A DNA stretch of 64,000 nt from Corynebacterium sanguinis. GTDB lineage: Bacteria > Actinomycetota > Actinomycetes > Mycobacteriales > Mycobacteriaceae. Of the stretch, positions 60,741 through 64,000 are shown in pieces. How positions within the stretch are numbered: position 1 is the stretch's first letter; each line of letters begins with the position of its first letter. Under the pieces are notes generated by a model. That model was not told where the DNA came from. It ran no database searches and saw only the letters and a program-made list of their open reading frames with translations. The position numbers were made by a program, and so were the translations under genes. The DNA is taken from NCBI RefSeq assembly GCF_007641235.1, contig NZ_CP038157.1, positions 62,001 to 126,000 of the forward strand, in the 5' to 3' direction.

Positions 60741-61472
60741 ATGTACAATTCCACGAAGGCGCGCACGGGCGGCAAGCATCGTAAGCAGTCCCCCAATAAG
60801 GGGCGCGTCGCTCTCGTCGCCGTCGCAACGGGTGCCGTGTCCACCGCCGGCGTGTCCGGCGCAGCTGCTGCAGCTCTCCAGTCCGACAAGGCCTCCGAGC
60901 CCACCGTTGACTTTGAGCTCGCAGCCGACGCCGATGCCGTCGATACGCAGCTTTCTTCCGCTGACGCCGCTCCCCAAATCCTCGCGATCGCTGAGTACAA
61001 GCCGGTGGAGAACCTCTCGGATCAGCTCAACAAGGCTGTGCAGCACTCTGAGCTCGCCGCCAAGGCTGATGAGCTGCTGCGCGCACCGTCATCCGTTAAG
61101 CCTGCTGAGGGCGCTTTCACCTCCGGCTTCGGCCCGCGTTGGGGCGCGTTCCACGCTGGCATCGATATCGCGAACGTGACCAACACGCCGATCCTCGCCG
61201 TGCTCGACGGCACCGTGCTCGACTCCGGCCCAGCTCAGGGTTACGGCCAGTGGATTCGCCTGCTTCACGACGACGGCACCATCACCGTTTACGGCCACAT
61301 GGAGACCCTCGATGTCGCCGTCGGCGAGCGCGTGAAGGCCGGCCAGAAAATCGCGGGCATGGGCAACCGTGGCTTCTCCACCGGAACCCACCTGCACTTC
61401 GAGGTGCACCCGAACGGTGCCGACGCTGTTGATCCCGTGCCGTGGCTCGCCGCGCTTGGCATCACGGTGTAA
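60741..61472 (+). CDS. M23 family metallopeptidase, copy 1
   Basis: Secreted peptidoglycan endopeptidase of 243 residues. A basic start and hydrophobic segment (VALVAVATGAVSTAGVSGAAAAAL, about 23-46) form the signal, then a helical linker (75-115). The LytM domain has HAGIDIAN with the first zinc ligands, VYGHMETL and THLHFEV with the HxH ligands. It cleaves peptide cross-links in the wall. The 223-base upstream region holds several GTAAC/GTTAC motifs. A T-tailed terminator follows. A paralogue lies 261 bases downstream. Confidence 0.9.
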   Translation: MYNSTKARTGGKHRKQSPNKGRVALVAVATGAVSTAGVSGAAAAALQSDKASEPTVDFELAADADAVDTQLSSADAAPQILAIAEYKPVENLSDQLNKAVQHSELAAKADELLRAPSSVKPAEGAFTSGFGPRWGAFHAGIDIANVTNTPILAVLDGTVLDSGPAQGYGQWIRLLHDDGTITVYGHMETLDVAVGERVKAGQKIAGMGNRGFSTGTHLHFEVHPNGADAVDPVPWLAALGITV

Positions 61473-61484
61473 AAGTTCCCGCTA

Positions 61485-61510
61485 ACCCGCCCCCTGTGGG
61501 CGGGTTTTTT
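61485..61510 (+). terminator. Rho-independent terminator after M23 copy 1
   Basis: An 8-bp perfect stem ACCCGCCC / GGGCGGGT with a CCTGT loop, directly followed by TTTTTT. It is 12 bases after the stop and on the plus strand. Confidence 0.9.
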
Positions 61511-61628
61511 CATGCGCGCGCATGCTTTCGGGGGTAGTGAACGCCACCCCCGGCCCCTAAATCACTTTAGCAACAATTTTCACTTCCGTTTCACCGCTGT
61601 ACGCAGGCGGTTCTTTAGGCACGGGAAC

Positions 61629-61647
61629 ACAGTTTCGACAAAACTGT
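61629..61647. promoter_or_regulatory. Palindrome ACAGTTT-CGACA-AAACTGT, candidate operator of M23 copy 2
   Basis: Perfect 7-bp inverted repeat around a 5-base centre, about 85 bases upstream of the second M23 gene, in the 260-base gap after the terminator. Its position is right for a repressor or activator site. Two further weaker inverted repeats (ACCGC/GCGGT, GGGGGT/ACCCCC) lie in the same gap. The rest of the gap shows no gene. Confidence 0.4.
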
Positions 61648-61732
61648 ACGTAGTGGCATTGCCCGGGCCCCCGCAGCCCGATAAGTTCTAACCCTGTTCG
61701 ACGCTCCCCGACTCCAGAGGTATCCGGAACAC

Positions 61733-62431
61733 ATGAAACGCCCCCTTCTCGCCGCGCTTGCGGCGACCCTGACGCTGTCGGCCGCCGCCGTCCCCGCCTC
61801 CGCTATCACCGTCAATCTCGACGGCGTGCCCGCGAGCAGCGATATCGAGATCGCGAACGCTCTCGCCTTAGCCGTGGGCAAGATTTACACCAACGGTGCC
61901 ACGTTCACCGCGGGCGACCACTCCATTGTGTTTGACCCCCGAGCCGAGGAGCAGCGCCTGAACCTTCCCGCCGAAACGATCCAGATCGTCCCGCCCGAAG
62001 GCTCCGACACCGTGGTCTACCAGACGGGCGCGACCTCTGATGGCCGCACCGTGGTCACTCCCGCGACAGGCCGCCTGAGTTCCGGTTTCGGCCCCCGCGG
62101 GGGACGCATCCACCAGGGCATCGACATCGCCAACGACTCCGGCTCGCCCATCTATGCGGTAATGGACGGCACCGTCATCAACGCCGGCCCGGCCCAGGGC
62201 TTCGGTAACTGGGTAGTCATCAAGCACGATGGTGGCGAGGTCTCGGTCTACGGCCACATGCGCAACTACAGCGTCTCGGTAGGCCAGCGCGTCTCCGCCG
62301 GGGAGCAGATCGCGCAAATCGGCAACGAAGGCCGCTCCACTGGGCCTCACCTCCACTTCGAGATCAGGCCGGACGGTGTCACACCCGTCGATCCGCAGGT
62401 CTGGCTCAACAAGCAGGGCATCCGCATCTAA
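61733..62431 (+). CDS. M23 family metallopeptidase, copy 2
   Basis: Secreted endopeptidase of 232 residues with a clear signal peptide (MKRPLLAALAATLTLSAAAVPASA, cleaved near residue 24). A linker of about 75 residues precedes the LytM domain, with SGFGPRGGRIHQGIDIANDSG (zinc His and Asp), VYGHMRNY and GPHLHFEIRPDG (HxH). It is a paralogue of copy 1, sharing the domain almost segment by segment, but not the N-terminal part. It has its own promoter region and is convergent with pcrA (7-base gap). Confidence 0.9.
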   Translation: MKRPLLAALAATLTLSAAAVPASAITVNLDGVPASSDIEIANALALAVGKIYTNGATFTAGDHSIVFDPRAEEQRLNLPAETIQIVPPEGSDTVVYQTGATSDGRTVVTPATGRLSSGFGPRGGRIHQGIDIANDSGSPIYAVMDGTVINAGPAQGFGNWVVIKHDGGEVSVYGHMRNYSVSVGQRVSAGEQIAQIGNEGRSTGPHLHFEIRPDGVTPVDPQVWLNKQGIRI

Positions 62432-62438
62432 TTACCGG

Positions 62439-64000
62439 CTAGAGCTTTTCCATCGGCACGCCGCCGATGAGCATCAACCTAACCGTGCCGGAAGACCCGA
62501 AATCGATCACGACTGTCTCTCGCACGCCGGATCCCTCAACGGATTCGACTGTGCCGAGGCCGTACTTCGCGTGGTTGACCCGGTCGCCTGGGGCGAGCTG
62601 GAGGTTCTTGTTCACTCGCGTCTTCGTGGGCGCGGGGCGTCGGCGAGGAGTGCCCCAGGCGTCTGACGTGACGCTGCGCTCCGGTTCCACCCTGCGCCAG
62701 TCGATGAGGTCCTCAGGGACCTCAGCGAGGAAGCGGCTGGCGGGGTTGGTCACCGGGGATCCCCACGAGGACCGCAGCACGGCGCGGGTCAGATACAGCC
62801 TGGTCCGAGCGCGCGTAATGCCGACGTACGCTAGACGACGCTCCTCCGCCAGCTCCTCCGGGTCCCCGAGCGCGCGCAGGTGCGGGAACTGCCCGTCCTC
62901 CCAGCCGGTGACGAACACGTACGGAAATTCCAGGCCCTTCGCCGTGTGCAGGGTCATTAGCGTGACTACCCCCTGGTCACTGTCGGGGAGCTGGTCCGCG
63001 TCGGCGACGAGCGAGACCCGCTCCAAAAACGCCTGCAGCGACCCGGGCATCGGCTCACCCTCCTCTACCACGCTGTCGAGCTCCTCCTGGCTCATGTACG
63101 CCACTTGGTTGGCGGCCTCCGAGGAGAACTCGCGGGCCACGGAGACGAGCTCGTTGAGGTTGTCCAAGCGCGCGCCGTCCTGCGGATCGTTGGAGGCCTC
63201 CAGCTCCGCGCGGTAGCCGGTGGCCTCCAGGATGCGCGTGACCAGCACCCCCAGGTCCGGCATGCCGGTGACCTCGTTGGTCATCTCGGCCATGTCGGTG
63301 CGCAGCTTGTCGAGAAGCGAGACGAAGCCCGCGATCGCGTTCTGTGAGCGCGCCGCGAGCATGTCGACGTTGCCGGTGGAGGCGTCGATAAGCGCCTGGC
63401 CAAAGCTGATCCCGTTGTTCTGCGCGTGCAGCGCCACCATCGCCTGCGCCTTGTCGCCGATCGCGCGCTTGGGCACGTTGACGATGCGCCGCAGGCTGAC
63501 CGTGTCGTCCGAGTTGTCGAGGACCTTCATGTAGGCGACGATGTCGCGGATCTCGCGGCGCTCGTAAAAGCGCGTGCCGCCGACGACCTTGTAGGGGATG
63601 CCGGAGCGGATGAAGATGTCCTCCAGCGCGCGCGAGGCGTTGTTGGTGCGGTACATCACCGCGATGTCGCTGTAGCGACAGCCCTGGTCGGCAAGGTGGT
63701 CGATTTCGCTGGCGATGAAGCGGGCCTCGTCGTGCTCGTTGTCCGCGACGTAGCCGGTGATCTTCTCCCCCGCCCCGTGCGAGGTCCACAGGTTCTTCGG
63801 GCGCCGGCCCTGGTTCTGGGCAATCACGGCGTTCGCCGCGCCGAGGATGTTCTGGGTGGAGCGGTAGTTCTGCTCCAGCATCACCGTGGTGGCGTTCGGG
63901 TAATCGCGCTCGAACTCCTCGATGTTGCGGATCGTCGCGCCGCGAAACGCGTAGATCGACTGGTCAGAATCACCCACGACCGCGAGCTCCGGGGCGTCCT
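62439..64000 (-). CDS. pcrA: UvrD/PcrA-type ATP-dependent DNA helicase, C-terminal part
   Basis: Superfamily 1 helicase, 3'-5'. The frame is open to the window edge, so the N-terminal Walker A part is outside. About 520 residues are visible: motif III GDSDQSIYAFRGA, motif IV LEQNYRST, motif V TLHTAKGLEFPYVFVTGWEDG, motif VI EERRLAYVGITRART. The C-terminal tail (last 100 residues) has the PcrA-type NKNLQLAPGDRVNHAKYGLGTVESVEGSG Tudor-like domain, which binds RNA polymerase. Function: removal of RecA filaments and stalled polymerases, repair. UvrD1 of mycobacteria has the same layout. Confidence 0.93.
   Translation of the reverse strand, partial: DAPELAVVGDSDQSIYAFRGATIRNIEEFERDYPNATTVMLEQNYRSTQNILGAANAVIAQNQGRRPKNLWTSHGAGEKITGYVADNEHDEARFIASEIDHLADQGCRYSDIAVMYRTNNASRALEDIFIRSGIPYKVVGGTRFYERREIRDIVAYMKVLDNSDDTVSLRRIVNVPKRAIGDKAQAMVALHAQNNGISFGQALIDASTGNVDMLAARSQNAIAGFVSLLDKLRTDMAEMTNEVTGMPDLGVLVTRILEATGYRAELEASNDPQDGARLDNLNELVSVAREFSSEAANQVAYMSQEELDSVVEEGEPMPGSLQAFLERVSLVADADQLPDSDQGVVTLMTLHTAKGLEFPYVFVTGWEDGQFPHLRALGDPEELAEERRLAYVGITRARTRLYLTRAVLRSSWGSPVTNPASRFLAEVPEDLIDWRRVEPERSVTSDAWGTPRRRPAPTKTRVNKNLQLAPGDRVNHAKYGLGTVESVEGSGVRETVVIDFGSSGTVRLMLIGGVPMEKL

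Overview
The window is a contiguous piece of a high-GC actinobacterial chromosome, almost certainly a Corynebacterium. Evidence for this: an Rpf2-type resuscitation factor, a corynebacterial GapB-type GAPDH with a long N-terminal extension, a BetP-like osmosensing transporter, an actinobacterial protein O-mannosyltransferase, the Glp/GlpR pair, and a PerM-like DUF6350 protein beside purN-purH. Coding is dense (about 68 genes), with many 1 to 4 base stop/start overlaps. I see no rRNA, tRNA, prophage, insertion sequence or CRISPR.

Layout. 1-3 kb: the end of an FAH-family gene, a shortened peptidyl-tRNA hydrolase, an FMN reductase and prfC. 3-9.3 kb (minus): a branched-chain acyl-CoA degradation operon (thiolase, enoyl-CoA hydratase, acyl-CoA dehydrogenase, SDR, mmsA, mmsB). 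Its apparently missing step, 3-hydroxyisobutyryl-CoA hydrolase, lies alone at 20.2-21.2 kb. 9.4-14 kb: two tandem patatin paralogues, an SDR, YihY and small proteins. 14-18.2 kb: an FAD dehydrogenase divergent from a two-gene operon that I read as sqdB-sqdX, for the sulfolipid SQDG. 18-36 kb: central metabolism and housekeeping (gapB, ppk2, an ABC-F protein, ispE, rsmA, rpf2, tatD, metG, betP, rsmI) plus a decayed MFS transporter. 36-39 kb: pmt, then a 255-bp array of three exact-length 85-bp palindromic repeats, then a zf-HC2 membrane protein and DoxX. 39-42 kb: a frameshifted tag gene, an orphan ThDP enzyme and a minimal CDF-like protein. 42-50 kb: glpR, rimJ, glp, galU, a formyl-THF cyclo-ligase, a SAF protein, mscL, a MogA-like protein and an HtrA-like protease. 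50-55 kb: six zinc-ligand-free ribosomal proteins in two clusters, separated by a DUF418 gene and a NarL-type two-component system. 55-64 kb: a TetR regulator, an SxxK lipoprotein, purH, purN, perM, two M23 endopeptidases and the C-terminal part of pcrA.

Most noteworthy: (1) the sqdB-sqdX pair in a non-photosynthetic corynebacterium; (2) the 3 x 85 bp hairpin repeat array; (3) a two-part promoter-like element with identical spacing in front of both tag and the SAF gene; (4) the 8-C tract that breaks tag; (5) several unexplained palindromes and 11-bp tandem repeats upstream of cell-wall and ribosomal genes. Residue numbers and repeat identities are hand counts.
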